The position numbers were made by a program, and so were the translations under genes. A DNA stretch of 64,000 nucleotides from Gordonibacter sp. An230 (GTDB lineage: Bacteria > Actinomycetota > Coriobacteriia > Coriobacteriales > Eggerthellaceae), in contig NZ_NFJP01000016.1 in assembly GCF_002159915.1 (NCBI RefSeq), positions 18,052 through 82,051 on the forward strand. The letters are read 5' to 3'. Numbering within the stretch: the stretch's first letter is position 1; each line of letters opens with the position of its first letter. Under the pieces are notes generated by a model, which had not been told where the DNA came from, searched no databases, and saw only the letters and a list, made by a program, of their open reading frames with translations. Positions 52,729-62,825 of this stretch are shown in pieces.

Positions 52729-53598
52729 ATGACGACCGGTTTCGCCACCGCTTTCAACGAGATCACGCTCGTTTTGTTCACGACGCTCGCGCCGTCGGGC
52801 GCGGCGGCGTACGCCATCATGGGCGCGGCGATGCTGTGGGCGCGTGGCGACGAACGAAAGCGGGTGGGCCGCGCGCTGCTCATTCCCTTTCTCGTGACGC
52901 TTGTGGGCTTGGTGGCTTCTGCCACGCATCTCGGCAATCCCGACAACGCGTTGTACGTGTTCTCCCGCGTGGGGCGCAGCCCTTTGTCGAACGAGGTGTT
53001 CGCAGCCGTGCTGTTCCTGAGCGCGTCGGGTTTGCATTGGCTCTACCAGTTCGCCGAACATGCGCGTCTGCGCGTGCTGAATGCGCTGATGGGGATTGCC
53101 ATCCTCGCCTCGTTCGCATTCGTGGTCTCGGTGGCGCTCGCCTATAGCAGTCGCACGGTGGTCACGTGGGACACCCCCTTCGTTCCCGTCGCGCTGTGTT
53201 TGAACGCGCTGATCGGCGGCCCGGTGCTGGCCATCGCTGGTCTGCGGTTCGCGCGGTGGGGGCCGCTTGAAGGGAAGGCGGGTTGGGCGCTGCTCGCGCT
53301 CTCGCTGGCGGCGCTTGTGGCGAATACGGGCGTGTATGTCGCCCAGGGCGCGAACGTGCTGTCTCTGCGGAACTACCTCGTGTCCGCCGAGCAGCTTGTG
53401 CCGACGTACGGTGCGATGGTGGTTGCGTTTTGCGCGTTGGCGGCGGCTGGGCTCGCGGTGGACATGGCGGGGCTGCTGCGCGGGCGTGGCGTGTCGAAGG
53501 CGTCGTCTGCCGCTGCGTCGGCGCTCGTGCTCGCCGGCATTTTCGTGATGCGCTTCGCCTTCTACATGATGCACATGACTTACGGGATCAGCCTGTAG
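52729..53598 (+). CDS. DmsC-like membrane anchor subunit
   Basis: A 289-residue protein with eight predicted helices. ATHLGNPDNALYVFSRVGRSPLSNEVFAAVLF corresponds to the DmsC HLGxP...SxLSxE region. It anchors the A-B dimer in the membrane and oxidises menaquinol. Six bases separate it from the chaperone gene. It closes the operon. Confidence 0.87.
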   Translation: MTTGFATAFNEITLVLFTTLAPSGAAAYAIMGAAMLWARGDERKRVGRALLIPFLVTLVGLVASATHLGNPDNALYVFSRVGRSPLSNEVFAAVLFLSASGLHWLYQFAEHARLRVLNALMGIAILASFAFVVSVALAYSSRTVVTWDTPFVPVALCLNALIGGPVLAIAGLRFARWGPLEGKAGWALLALSLAALVANTGVYVAQGANVLSLRNYLVSAEQLVPTYGAMVVAFCALAAAGLAVDMAGLLRGRGVSKASSAAASALVLAGIFVMRFAFYMMHMTYGISL

Positions 53599-53669
53599 CG
53601 CTTCGTCTTCGCGCGATGTGCTACGCTTGCAGGGTGGTTTCTGGGACGGTTTCCGAGGAAGGACGAGGC

Positions 53670-54428
53670 ATGCGCATCATCATATCCCCGGCTAAGAAGA
53701 TGAACGTGGTGGACGATGCGTTCGGGTGGAGCGAGTTGCCGATGTTCGCTGACGAGGCCGCGCGGCTGGCCGACGTGGTGCGGGCGCTCTCCTACGAGGA
53801 GGCGAAGGCGCTTTGGCAGTGCAGCGACGCGCTTGCCGAGCTCAACTTCGAGCGTTTCCGCACGATGGACGTGCGCGGCGACACAACCGCGCTCACGCCG
53901 GCGGTGCTTGCGTACGAGGGCATCCAGTACCAGCACTTGGCTGCGCGCGTGATGACGGCCGATCAGCTGGACTACCTGCAGGAGCACCTGCGCATCCTAT
54001 CGGGCTTCTACGGCGTGCTGCGTCCTTTCGACGGCGTGGCGTCCTATCGCCTCGAGATGCAGGCGAAGCTGGCGGTGGGCGGCGCGCGCGACCTCTACGG
54101 GTTCTGGGGCGATGCGCTGTTCCGGGCGATTGCCGCCGAGACGAACGTCATTGTGAACCTGGCGTCGGTCGAGTACGCGAAGGCGGTCGTGCCGCATGCC
54201 CGGCGCGCAGGCTGCCGCGTGGTCACCTGCCTGTTCGGCACGATAGACGCGCGCGGTCGTTTCGTCCAGCGCGCGACGGCTGCGAAGGCCGCGCGCGGCT
54301 CCATGGTGCGCTGGTGCGCCGAACGCAGCATTGAACGCCCTGACGACCTGCGCGTATTCGACGTGAGCGGCTACGCGTACGATGAGAAGCGCTCGGATGC
54401 CGACACGCTGGTGTTCGTGCAAGGGTAA
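53670..54428 (+). CDS. yaaA: YaaA family peroxide-stress protein
   Basis: A 252-residue protein of the YaaA/DUF328 family. MRIIISPAKKMN is the typical N-terminus; ALTPAVLAYEGIQYQHLAA and LRILSGFYGVLRPFDGVASYRLEMQAKL are conserved blocks. In E. coli YaaA lowers free iron and limits damage from hydrogen peroxide. The ATG follows GAGGAAGGACGAGG. It is likely an independent gene 72 bases after dmsC. Confidence 0.9.
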   Translation: MRIIISPAKKMNVVDDAFGWSELPMFADEAARLADVVRALSYEEAKALWQCSDALAELNFERFRTMDVRGDTTALTPAVLAYEGIQYQHLAARVMTADQLDYLQEHLRILSGFYGVLRPFDGVASYRLEMQAKLAVGGARDLYGFWGDALFRAIAAETNVIVNLASVEYAKAVVPHARRAGCRVVTCLFGTIDARGRFVQRATAAKAARGSMVRWCAERSIERPDDLRVFDVSGYAYDEKRSDADTLVFVQG

Positions 54429-54497
54429 CTTCCTTCAGACACGTGAGCATGATATCATGCAATAGGCATGAAAAACGGATGCTGATAGGAGGAATGC

Positions 54498-54881
54498 ATG
54501 CCCGCTTTGCAGGTGAAGGATTTCCCCAGCGATCTGTACGACCAGCTGCGTGAATGCGCGGCGGCGCAAGACCGCAGCATCTCCCAGCAAACCGTCCACG
54601 TGCTGCGAGAGTACCTGCACGCGTATCGTCAAGGAGGCGGGTCTGCTAGCTGGGTCGTTCGTCCTGCTGTCGAAAGGCCCGATGCGGTTTCTCGGACGTG
54701 TAGTCGAACTGCGGAAACTCCTGAAGAGCGTTCGGAGCGACGCAGGAAACTGTTCGAGCGAATCGACGCGCTCCCGAAGTTCGAGGTTCCCGACGATTTT
54801 CCCGAGCCGGCGGAGATCGTGCGCCAGATGCGCGAGGAGCACGATGACCGCATCGTTCCCGAATTGAGCCACATCCGATGA
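54498..54881 (+). CDS. FitA-like ribbon-helix-helix antitoxin
   Basis: 127 residues. PALQVKDFPSDLYDQLRECAAAQDRSISQQTVHVLREYL is a FitA/RHH DNA-binding domain. The acidic C-terminal part (IDALPKFEVPDDFPEPAEIVRQMREEHDDR) would wrap the toxin. The ATG of the toxin overlaps its stop (ATGA). The ATG follows AGGAGG. It is longer than a minimal FitA because of a basic linker of about 50 residues. Confidence 0.83.
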   Translation: MPALQVKDFPSDLYDQLRECAAAQDRSISQQTVHVLREYLHAYRQGGGSASWVVRPAVERPDAVSRTCSRTAETPEERSERRRKLFERIDALPKFEVPDDFPEPAEIVRQMREEHDDRIVPELSHIR

Positions 54882-55285
54882 TCGTGCTCGATTGCAGTGC
54901 GGCGGCGGAAATAGTGCGGGGCACCTCGCGCGGCTATGGTTTTCGCTGCCTGATGCTGAAGAACGAACACGTCATTGCCTCGGAGCTGTTTTGTGCCGAG
55001 GTGCGTAATGCGTTTTGGGAGTACACACGTGCTGGATTGCTCTCCGTTGAGGATGCCGAGGCGCATATAACGGAGGCTCTCGGCCTCGTTGACGAATTCG
55101 TTCCCCTCGAGGAGAACGCTGCGGAATCGTTTGCCGAGGCGGTGCGGCAGGGTCATTCGGTGTACGACCTGTTCTACGCCACGCTTGCTCGGCGCAATGC
55201 GGCAACCCTGTTCACTGCCGACAAAAAACTTGTCGCCCTCTGCGGGCGCATGGGCGTGAACTGCGTGTGCGAGGCGGAATTCTAG
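54878..55285 (+). CDS. PIN-domain toxin (VapC/FitB type)
   Basis: A 135-residue PIN nuclease. The acidic residues lie in [11 protein letters not shown] (Asp5), [14 protein letters not shown] (Glu), [23 protein letters not shown] (Asp pair), the standard metal site. VapC toxins cut tRNA or rRNA. It is coupled to the antitoxin by an ATGA overlap. It ends 245 bases before leuS; that gap has no gene, and only the leuS promoter can be suggested. Confidence 0.87.
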   Translation: MIVLDCSAAAEIVRGTSRGYGFRCLMLKNEHVIASELFCAEVRNAFWEYTRAGLLSVEDAEAHITEALGLVDEFVPLEENAAESFAEAVRQGHSVYDLFYATLARRNAATLFTADKKLVALCGRMGVNCVCEAEF

Positions 55286-55473
55286 CCGCCGCGCATCCGC
55301 CTTGGCGTTCTGAATGGGGTTGGGGCTCGCGTTACGTTCGCTTGCGCGGCCGCCTTGCGAAGTCGCTCGTATCCTCCGACGTTCGGTTCGGCCTGCCGAT
55401 CGGCCCGTTCACCTGGGTTGGCAGCCCACGCCGCCGCATCCGGCCTGCCGGGTTCGGGAGGGTCTTGCTGATG

Positions 55474-55479
55474 TATAAT
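55474..55479 (+). promoter_or_regulatory. -10 box of leuS
   Basis: TATAAT, perfect, 52 bases before the leuS start. No strong -35 is seen 17 bases upstream. The untranslated leader is too short for a T-box. Confidence 0.6.
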
Positions 55480-55530
55480 GAAGCATTGCGCATTGGCGCG
55501 CAGGTTGACGGACGCGAAAAGGTAGCGAGC

Positions 55531-58245
55531 ATGAAACAGTACAACCCGCATGAGATCGAGCCCCGCTGGCAGAAGGAGTGGGCCGATGCCGATCTGTACA
55601 AAGTGACCGAGGACGCCTCCAAGCCGAAGCGCTACGTGCTGGAGATGTTCCCGTATCCCTCGGGCGACATCCATATGGGCCACGTGCGCAACTACACCAT
55701 CGGCGACGTCATTGCGCGCTACTCGAAGATGCGCGGTTTCGACGTGCTGCACCCGATGGGCTGGGACGCGTTCGGGCTGCCCGCCGAGAACGCCGCCATC
55801 AAGCACAACAGCCATCCGGCGAAGTGGACCTACGCCAACATCGACACGCAGAAGGCCAGCTTCAAGCGCATGGGCTTCTCCTACGACTGGGACCGCACCG
55901 TGGTGGCGTGCGACCCCGAGTACTACCGCTGGGGCCAGTGGATCTTCCTGCAGTTTTGGAAGCGCGGGTTGGTGGAACGTCGCAACAGCCCGGTGAACTG
56001 GTGTCCGAACTGCCAGACCGTGCTGGCGAACGAGCAGGTGACCGAAGGCGAGTGCTGGCGCTGCCACGGCGAGGTGGAGAAGCGCGACCTCACGCAATGG
56101 TACTTCAAGATCACCGACTACGCGCAGGAGCTGCTCGACGACCTGGATCAGCTGGACGGCTGGCCCGAGCGCGTCAAGCAGATGCAGGCGAACTGGATCG
56201 GCCGCAGCGAGGGTGCGGAAGTGGACTTCACGTTGGTTCCGCGTGAAGACGCGCAGTTCGTTCGTAACGTCAGCGAGGCCGCTTCCGAGGGTGAAGATTG
56301 CGGTGAAAGCCTGACGAAGCGTGCTTCTGCACGTGAGGAAGGCTTGGAGCCGCAAGGTTCTCCCTCGGAAGCGGCCGCAGCGTCGGCTTGTCCGTCGGCT
56401 GATAAGCCGACGGAACAGAAGATCACCGTGTTCACCACGCGCCCCGACACCCTCTTCGGCTGCTCGTTCTTCCTGCTGGCGCCCGAGTATCCGGGCCTCA
56501 TGGACCTCGTGGCCGGCACCGAGTACGAGGCTGCCGTGCGCGAGGTGGTGGAGCGGGCCGCCAAGGTGAGCGCCGTGGAGCGCGCGCAGGGCGACCGCGA
56601 GAAGCACGGCGCGTTCACCGGGCGCTACATGGTGAACCCCATCAACGGCGAGAAGGTGCCCGTGTGGGTGGCCGACTACATCGTGAGCGACTACGGCACC
56701 GGCGCGGTGATGGCCGTGCCGTGCGGCGACCAGCGCGACTTCGAGTTCGCGCGCAAGTACGACCTGCCCATCATCCCCATCATCTTGGGCGAGGACGACC
56801 CGCTGTATCCGCAGCTCGCCGGCGTGCGGGAGCGCCGCGTGACGAGCGTGGACTGGGAGCGCGCCTACGACGCGGAGGGCGTGCTGGTGCAGTCCGGCAA
56901 ATACACCGGCCTCGTGGGCGGCAAGCACAGCCCCGCCGTGGACGCCATCATCGCCGATTTGGAGGCTGCGGGCACGGGCCGCAAGAAGGTGGAGTTCCGT
57001 CTGCGCGACTGGCTCATCAGCCGCCAGCGCTACTGGGGCAATCCCATTCCGGCCATTCACTGCCCGGAATGCGGTCTTGTGCCGGTGCCGGAGGAGGATC
57101 TGCCGGTGCGGCTGCCGGAGGACATCGACCTCGCGGCGGGCGAGACGCTTGCCACGCATGAGGCGTTCGCGCAATGCACCTGTCCCGTGTGCGGCGGCCC
57201 CGCGCGGCGCGAGACGGACACGATGGACACGTTCACCTGCTCCAGCTGGTACTACCTGCGCTACACCGACCCGCATAACGACGCTGCGCCGTTCGCGTCC
57301 GAGAAGGCGAACCGCTGGATGCCGGTAGACCAATACATCGGCGGCATCGAGCATGCCATCCTCCACCTTCTGTATAGCCGTTTCTTCACGAAGGTGCTGC
57401 GCGATATGGGGATGCTCGAGGTGGGCGAACCTTTCAAGAACCTCTTGTGCCAAGGCATGGTGAAAGACGAGCATGGCGAGACGATGAGCAAGTCGAAGGG
57501 CAACGTCATTGCGCCCGAGGACATGATCGCCGAGTACGGCGCCGATGCCGTGCGCGCCTACATCCTGTTCATGGCCCCGCCCGACAAGGACCTTTTGTGG
57601 GACGAGGGCGGCTTGGCCGGCATCTACAAGTTCATGAACCGCGCGTGGCGCATCGTGTGCGATTTGGCGGGCGTCGCTGGCGAGGACACGCTCTTCGCGG
57701 GCGGCGAGCCTTCCGTGGAGGCGGCGCACAAGGCGTCGAAGACGGCGCTGCGCGAGCGCCATCGCGTGGTGGGCAAGGTGATCGACGACTTCGACCGCAA
57801 CAACTTCAACACGGCCATCGCCGCCATCATGGAGCTGTGCAACGCGACGAGCGAGTACCTGCGCACGGTGCCGCAGGGGATGCGCCGCTCGTGCGATCAC
57901 GCGCAGGCGTTCGACATCGACCTGGCAGAGGCCATCGTGAAGCTCATGGCCCCCATTGCGCCGCACTGGGCCGAGGAGCTGTGGCACGGCGCCCTGGGTC
58001 ACGAGGATTCGGTGCACGTGCAGCCGTGGCCCCAGTTCGACCCCGAGCAGGCGAAAGCCGACGAGGTGGAGTTGGCCGTGCAGGTGAACGGCAAGGTGAA
58101 GGCGCGCATCACCGTGGCCGCCGACGCGCCCGAGGACGACGTGCGGGCCGCGGGCCTCGCCGCCGTGGAGGCCGCGCTTGCCGGCAAGGACGTGAAGAAG
58201 GTCGTCGTGGTCCCTGGCCGCCTGGTGAACATCGTCGCGAAGTAG
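55531..58245 (+). CDS. leuS: Leucyl-tRNA synthetase with lineage-specific insertion
   Basis: A 904-residue class I synthetase. HMGH (in [11 protein letters not shown], near residue 48) is the HIGH motif, and [11 protein letters not shown] near 651 is KMSKS. The CP1 editing domain begins near 230 with [10 protein letters not shown] and reaches [13 protein letters not shown] near 300. Between them are about 60 extra residues of low complexity (Ser, Glu, Ala-rich), which coincide with a palindromic DNA element. Bacterial LeuRS is usually 800-880 residues. The start at 55531 is 52 bases after a TATAAT box. Confidence 0.97.
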   Translation: MKQYNPHEIEPRWQKEWADADLYKVTEDASKPKRYVLEMFPYPSGDIHMGHVRNYTIGDVIARYSKMRGFDVLHPMGWDAFGLPAENAAIKHNSHPAKWTYANIDTQKASFKRMGFSYDWDRTVVACDPEYYRWGQWIFLQFWKRGLVERRNSPVNWCPNCQTVLANEQVTEGECWRCHGEVEKRDLTQWYFKITDYAQELLDDLDQLDGWPERVKQMQANWIGRSEGAEVDFTLVPREDAQFVRNVSEAASEGEDCGESLTKRASAREEGLEPQGSPSEAAAASACPSADKPTEQKITVFTTRPDTLFGCSFFLLAPEYPGLMDLVAGTEYEAAVREVVERAAKVSAVERAQGDREKHGAFTGRYMVNPINGEKVPVWVADYIVSDYGTGAVMAVPCGDQRDFEFARKYDLPIIPIILGEDDPLYPQLAGVRERRVTSVDWERAYDAEGVLVQSGKYTGLVGGKHSPAVDAIIADLEAAGTGRKKVEFRLRDWLISRQRYWGNPIPAIHCPECGLVPVPEEDLPVRLPEDIDLAAGETLATHEAFAQCTCPVCGGPARRETDTMDTFTCSSWYYLRYTDPHNDAAPFASEKANRWMPVDQYIGGIEHAILHLLYSRFFTKVLRDMGMLEVGEPFKNLLCQGMVKDEHGETMSKSKGNVIAPEDMIAEYGADAVRAYILFMAPPDKDLLWDEGGLAGIYKFMNRAWRIVCDLAGVAGEDTLFAGGEPSVEAAHKASKTALRERHRVVGKVIDDFDRNNFNTAIAAIMELCNATSEYLRTVPQGMRRSCDHAQAFDIDLAEAIVKLMAPIAPHWAEELWHGALGHEDSVHVQPWPQFDPEQAKADEVELAVQVNGKVKARITVAADAPEDDVRAAGLAAVEAALAGKDVKKVVVVPGRLVNIVAK
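56277..56376. repeat. In-frame palindromic element inside leuS
   Basis: A perfect 15-bp outer stem (56277-56291 with 56362-56376) encloses TTGCGG/CCGCAA (56298-56303 with 56350-56355), AAGCCT/AGGCTT (56307-56312 with 56340-56345) and GAAGC-GT-GCTTC (56316-56327). The 100-base unit forms one long imperfect hairpin. It codes for part of the extra LeuRS segment. Confidence 0.8.
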
Positions 58246-58260
58246 GATTCTTTCTCGCTT

Positions 58261-58295
58261 TGCCAATTCAGGACGCACTGCGTCCTGAATTGGCA
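58261..58295. terminator. 35-base palindrome between leuS and hsdR
   Basis: The arms TGCCAATTCAGGACGCA (58261-58277) and their complement (58279-58295) are separated by a single base. A second inverted repeat, TCAATTCGTG (58342-58351) with CACGAATTGA (58363-58372), lies between it and the convergent hsdR stop. It likely ends leuS, but the perfect 17-bp arms without a loop are unusual for a terminator. Confidence 0.6.
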
Positions 58296-58403
58296 TGGGC
58301 ACACTACCGCCTACTTAACATGCACAGATTCTTCTTGCGCTTCAATTCGTGACGCGGTGTGCCACGAATTGAGTGGCTCACCGCTACCTGCGCAGGGTAT
58401 ATT

Positions 58404-61400
58404 TTATGCGGCGGGTTCGGTCGCGTTGGCGTGTATCTGTCGTATGATCTGGACGAGCCGCTTCTGCCTACCGTCGTCGAATAGTCGGAAGAACGAGGTC
58501 GGTCTGTCGAACGGGGCTTTGGAGAGGGCAGAGGGCTCCATCGAGCCGTTTTCCTCCACGAACTCCACGACCTTTCGGACGAAGGCCATCTGCCGCGGAT
58601 TCAAGGCCTCGTCGTTGATGAAGTCGGCGAATGCGGCCATGACGGCTTCGTGGTCGAGCCCGGCGATCTTTCGCACCAGCAATCCGAACGGGGTGTCTTC
58701 GTAGGCGGTTCGATAGTCCCTCTTCGTGCCCAGCTCTTCGGTGAAAATGCGCTCGAGTTCGTCGAATTCGACTTGGGTCATGGGCAGGTTGTTGTGCAGC
58801 TTGTGGATGACAAGCTTGTCTCCGTTCTCGTTGATGTAGCGGTTGACTTTGAGCTTGTAGTCGGCGAACTCTTCGCCGAGGTCGAGCAATTCCCCTTCTT
58901 GTCGCGAGGTGATCGGATCGTTCAAACTGGTTGTGACGATGGCGCGCGGGTTTTGGTCTGCGATGAACTTCACGAGGCCGCGCAGCTCTAAGCGCAGATC
59001 GTCGAGTTCGATCATGCCCGCCTTGTCCAAGACGCCCTCGGCACTCACTCGCTGGATCGTCGGAAGCTTCTCTTTCACCTGGGGAACCGTCGCCTTCCCT
59101 TCAAGCGCGACGGCGATGTTGACGAGCTTGCGCCGGTGCAGTGACGTGCTTTCTCCGCGGATCGCCGCAATCATGTACCCGTACATCAAAGCGTCGAAAC
59201 GCAGGGCGAACTGGTCGTCCTCGTCGATGCGGACAAGCGGCGCCACGTCGTTTTGGAGCTCTCCGACGTCGGTGTCGCTCAAGGACGAGAACGCGTACTC
59301 GTATCCGAACTTCTCCACGGCGTGCATTTTGAGCTTGACCGAAGCCTTGATGGGCTCCTCCTTCAGGCTTTTGGTCAAACTCACCACTTCGTACACCATG
59401 CGGGATCGACGCTTTTGATGCTCTTCATCGGCGAACGCGCTGTGTTGCAGAGCGTGTACCAGCTCCACTTCGCGTTTGAAGATGCGCTCCGAAAGGGATT
59501 CGGGATTCGCTCCTTCGGCCATGTTCTTCCCCTGGCGGAAGAATTCGAAATTGCCGCAGTAGTCGAATATGAAGAAGCGCCGTTTGTCGGCGTACTCGCC
59601 ATCAAGGCGATCTTCGGCCCAGATGTCGGGGCAAAGGCGTGTGCCACGACCGATCATCTGCCAGAATTTCGTCTTCGAGCGGACCTGCTTGAAGAACACC
59701 AGATTGAGTATCTCGGGAACGTCGATGCCGGTATCCATCATATCGACGGAAACGGTGATCACGGGCAGTTCTTTGAGCTTGAACTGGTCGATGGCGGTAT
59801 GCGAGTAGTCGTCGCCATGCACAACGCGCCTGATGAACCCGCCTTTAGACAGCCTCGGATACAGCTTTCCGAAACGCTCCACGATATAGTCCGCATGACG
59901 CTTGTTCTGAGCGAAGATGATCGTTTTGCCAAGGAGTTCGCCGCCGTGAATCTTGATACCGTTCTCCATAAGGTCTTGCAGCACCATCTCGACGGTTTTC
60001 TCGTTGAAGACCCATGAATTCAACTGTGACGAGGGGGTAAACTCCGGGGCGTTGGTTCCATAGGCCTCTTCCCAATCGTCGTCATAGCGTTCGCGGTCGC
60101 TTTCCGACAGTTCGTCGTAGGTTATGCCCTCTTCCAGAAATTTGGTGCTGACCTCGATATTAAAATAGGGCACCAAGTAATGATCTTGGTAGACGGCGGT
60201 ACGGTAGTCGTACACGTAGGTGGGAACGCCGCGCTCCACCTCGAAGAAATCGTAGGTGTTCCTGTCGACCTCGTCTTTAGGCGTGGCGGTGAGGCCCACC
60301 ACTTTCGCGTCGAAGTAGTCGAATATGGCGCGGTACTTCTTGAAGATGGAGCGATGCGCCTCGTCGACGATGATCAGATCGAAATGCGCGGGCGTGTACA
60401 AGCGCTCGCCCTCGTCGTTCTGCAAGTTGTCGATGGCGTTGAGGATGGTCGGATAGGTGGAGAATACAATGCGCGCGTCTTTGTTTTCCTGCTTGTCCTT
60501 CGCCTCGCAGAGGTTGCAAAGGCTCATCTGGGGCAAGTACTCTTGGAAAGAGTGCTTGGCTTGGCTCACCAGCGCAACGCGATCTGCCAAGAAAAGCGCG
60601 TTCGTCATCTGATTGGCGCGCGCGAGTACATTGACGAGCCCGGCGGCGGTGCGGGTCTTTCCCGTGCCGGTTGCCATGACGAGCAGGCTTTTACGGTGTC
60701 CCTCTTCGAAATGGGAGCAGATCGCCTTGATGGCCTCTATCTGGTAATAGCGTCCCGCTATCTTGTCGTCCACGCGCATGCTTTCAAGGGGGAGCATGCT
60801 GCCGCGTCGATTCATCAGGCGTTGCAGGTCGTCGCGGGAGAATACGCCCGAGCAGGGGCGCTCGGGCGCTTCGTCGTCGTCGCAGAAGTATGTTTCGAAA
60901 CCGTTCGAAAGGAAGATGAACGGCTTGTATCCGTACTGCGCTTCGAGGCATTCCGCATAGAGCCGTGCCTGTTGCAAGCCCTTTTTCGGGTCGTGCATGG
61001 TGCGCTTGGCTTCTATGATGGCAAGGGGCTTGCCGTTCTTGCCGTTGAGGACGTAGTCGATGTATCCTTTGCCCTCGCTGTTGGGCATTCCAACCACTTC
61101 GACTTCGGTTTCGATGCTGTCTTCGGTCCAGCCGGCGTATTGAAGATCGAAGTCGATGTAGCGTCTGCGCGTTTCGCTTTCGGGGATTTCGTCGGGGTTG
61201 AACGGCTCGGCATCGGCGGTTTCCGCTTTCGCAGTTGAGAATTGCGAGCGGAGGCGGCGAACCTCTTCCTCCAGCCTTCGGATCTCGTCGTCTTTCTGCT
61301 CAAGGAGCGATTCTCGCTGCTTGATGGCCTTCACGTCGAGGGCAAGCTTGACGGCGGGGATTTTTCGCTCGTCGAAAGCGCGCTGCTCGTAGGCCGATCC

Positions 61401-61772
61401 GTAGCAGTAATCGAGCCACTGCACGAAATCGAACAGGATCCTCAATGCGAGTACGGCATCTTGCGGTTGCAGCTTCTTGTTCGTGTGGACGGAGGTATTT
61501 CCCATCTTCACCAAAAGGGGAAGCCGGCTCCAAACCGTGCGGTTGACGGCGAAGCGGAACGTCGGTTCGTGCAAAAGCGATTGCAGGTTGTCCCGATAGG
61601 GTTCCTTCATGGTTTCGTCGGCCGCATAGACCCATTTCACCGCCAGTTCAAGCGCTTTGCGGCAGCCCACGACGCACATGGCGGGACTGGTGGCGAACGT
61701 GCGCTCCGCTTCGATGCACGCATCTGAGAACAGCGCGTATTCAGGCTTGGAGGCGAGAAAGCCGAAGTTCAT
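58404..61772 (-). CDS. hsdR: Type I restriction endonuclease subunit R
   Basis: 1122 residues. About 1-130 is a DUF4145-like N-terminal domain, then a coiled segment near 150-190. A PD-(D/E)xK nuclease lies near 235 (GYIDYVLNGKNGKPLAIIEAKR). The SF2 translocase has MATGTGKTRTA near 370, IIVDEAH (DEAH box) near 460 and QMIGRGTRL near 705. The C-terminal part resembles EcoEI_R_C. It forms the motor and nuclease of a type I system with HsdS at 62826. The ATG is 7 bases after the preceding small gene. Confidence 0.95.
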   Translation of the reverse strand: MNFGFLASKPEYALFSDACIEAERTFATSPAMCVVGCRKALELAVKWVYAADETMKEPYRDNLQSLLHEPTFRFAVNRTVWSRLPLLVKMGNTSVHTNKKLQPQDAVLALRILFDFVQWLDYCYGSAYEQRAFDERKIPAVKLALDVKAIKQRESLLEQKDDEIRRLEEEVRRLRSQFSTAKAETADAEPFNPDEIPESETRRRYIDFDLQYAGWTEDSIETEVEVVGMPNSEGKGYIDYVLNGKNGKPLAIIEAKRTMHDPKKGLQQARLYAECLEAQYGYKPFIFLSNGFETYFCDDDEAPERPCSGVFSRDDLQRLMNRRGSMLPLESMRVDDKIAGRYYQIEAIKAICSHFEEGHRKSLLVMATGTGKTRTAAGLVNVLARANQMTNALFLADRVALVSQAKHSFQEYLPQMSLCNLCEAKDKQENKDARIVFSTYPTILNAIDNLQNDEGERLYTPAHFDLIIVDEAHRSIFKKYRAIFDYFDAKVVGLTATPKDEVDRNTYDFFEVERGVPTYVYDYRTAVYQDHYLVPYFNIEVSTKFLEEGITYDELSESDRERYDDDWEEAYGTNAPEFTPSSQLNSWVFNEKTVEMVLQDLMENGIKIHGGELLGKTIIFAQNKRHADYIVERFGKLYPRLSKGGFIRRVVHGDDYSHTAIDQFKLKELPVITVSVDMMDTGIDVPEILNLVFFKQVRSKTKFWQMIGRGTRLCPDIWAEDRLDGEYADKRRFFIFDYCGNFEFFRQGKNMAEGANPESLSERIFKREVELVHALQHSAFADEEHQKRRSRMVYEVVSLTKSLKEEPIKASVKLKMHAVEKFGYEYAFSSLSDTDVGELQNDVAPLVRIDEDDQFALRFDALMYGYMIAAIRGESTSLHRRKLVNIAVALEGKATVPQVKEKLPTIQRVSAEGVLDKAGMIELDDLRLELRGLVKFIADQNPRAIVTTSLNDPITSRQEGELLDLGEEFADYKLKVNRYINENGDKLVIHKLHNNLPMTQVEFDELERIFTEELGTKRDYRTAYEDTPFGLLVRKIAGLDHEAVMAAFADFINDEALNPRQMAFVRKVVEFVEENGSMEPSALSKAPFDRPTSFFRLFDDGRQKRLVQIIRQIHANATEPAA

Positions 61773-61778
61773 GGAGCG

Positions 61779-62057
61779 TCACTTCCGATCAGGGTTGGCA
61801 GAGGGGTTCTTTTCGGGCGAATGCGGAGGATTTCCCTTACGCTTGAGCACCTCGTCGGCCAGGTATTCGGCAGGCAGGTACTGGATGCCCAGCTCTCCCT
61901 GTTCGATTTTCAAAGCCAGGTCGCTTTCGTAATACGTCAGCAGCGCTTCGTCTGCCGTCGCGTTCATTTTCTTTGCGAGGATAGCGACGATGTCGGCTTC
62001 TTGGCGCTCGATCAAGAAGCTCCCGAGGCTTTTGACGGCGTTCTCGCTTACGTTCAT
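61779..62057 (-). CDS. Small protein of the DUF3990 cassette
   Basis: A 92-residue hydrophilic protein with no motif that I recognise with confidence. It begins VSENAVKSLGSFLIERQEADIVAILAKKMNATADEALLTYYESDLALKIE, and the N-terminal pattern is loosely like DUF3791. It overlaps the DUF3990 gene by ATGA, and the three small genes form one coupled block. An antitoxin or regulatory role for the ADP-ribosyltransferase-like protein is possible. Confidence 0.65.
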   Translation of the reverse strand: MNVSENAVKSLGSFLIERQEADIVAILAKKMNATADEALLTYYESDLALKIEQGELGIQYLPAEYLADEVLKRKGNPPHSPEKNPSANPDRK

Positions 62058-62536
62058 GAGCGCACCTCGTACGATGCGACGAAGGCAAGGGTTTCGTCGA
62101 TAGCCTCCTGCGTCACGAAGCAGTACTGATCGTTCACCTCATAGAAGCGCAGTGCGTTGAGCGTCGTCTCCATGTCCCATAGTCCTTTGAAATACATGCT
62201 GACGGCTTCGTACACTTTGTCGTCGGCCACACCTCCCATGATGAGATCGTAGTCCTTGTATCGAGATCCGCCTCGTCTGCAGTGACAGACGAAATCGACC
62301 CAGTCCGCATCGGGCTCTTTGAATTCCAACGTTTTCAAAGAGGTGAGATCGCCCAGTTCGAATTCGCTGACGATGGCGGTGTCGCTGCCATCTAGGAAGG
62401 CCTTGCGTTTGGCCCAGCGTTCGGCTTGGGTTCGTATCGAGGTTGCGTAGAATCCTCGGCCAAAATCGAGGTTGGCCCGTGAGAAGCCGATGCGCGGCTT
62501 GGAGACGGCGATGCTGGAGCCGTGGAAAAGCCTCAT
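62054..62536 (-). CDS. DUF3990 protein, ADP-ribosyltransferase-like
   Basis: 160 residues of the DUF3990 type, which belongs to the ADP-ribosyltransferase-like fold. LFHGSSIAVSKPRIGFSRANLDFGRGFYATSIRTQAERWAK contains the HGS and the FGxGFYxT strand used for NAD binding in that fold. IMGGVADDK is a later family block. Such proteins are suspected toxins. Its start overlaps the upstream small gene (ATGA). The target is unknown. Confidence 0.78.
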   Translation of the reverse strand: MRLFHGSSIAVSKPRIGFSRANLDFGRGFYATSIRTQAERWAKRKAFLDGSDTAIVSEFELGDLTSLKTLEFKEPDADWVDFVCHCRRGGSRYKDYDLIMGGVADDKVYEAVSMYFKGLWDMETTLNALRFYEVNDQYCFVTQEAIDETLAFVASYEVRS

Positions 62537-62757
62537 AGAGTCACGCCCCTCTTTTCGGCGAGTTCGGTTATGTCGTTCACGAGGCGCTCCTCGCCGAGGG
62601 TGTGCAGCACGTCGTAGAACGGCACGATGTATTCGGAGACGATGTTCGCATCATCGAGCAGGCGAAACGTTTCCGAAGGGGTTTTTTGCCAGCTTTCGGC
62701 AACGCGGTGGATGAGGAAGACGCTGAAATCTATTTCGCGAGCTGTCCGTTCGGTCAT
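62533..62757 (-). CDS. DUF3791 family protein
   Basis: 74 residues, REIDFSVFLIHRVAESWQKTPSETFRLLDDANIVSEYIVPFYDVLHTLGEERLVNDI, matching DUF3791, a small helical family often next to DUF3990. It is the first gene of the three-gene cassette. The ATG at 62757 follows AGGAGG. It may be the antitoxin of the DUF3990 protein. Confidence 0.75.
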   Translation of the reverse strand: MTERTAREIDFSVFLIHRVAESWQKTPSETFRLLDDANIVSEYIVPFYDVLHTLGEERLVNDITELAEKRGVTL

Positions 62758-62825
62758 GCTAGCCTCCTGGGCGGTTTGGCGGTAGCGGATCGCCTGTTTC
62801 TGTGCGCAACGATGCTCGGCATGGT

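Noticed and set aside
55286..55530. T-box leader or small gene before leuS
   Set aside because: The TATAAT box leaves only about 45 bases of leader. No specifier stem, T-box sequence or open frame with a ribosome binding site is visible.
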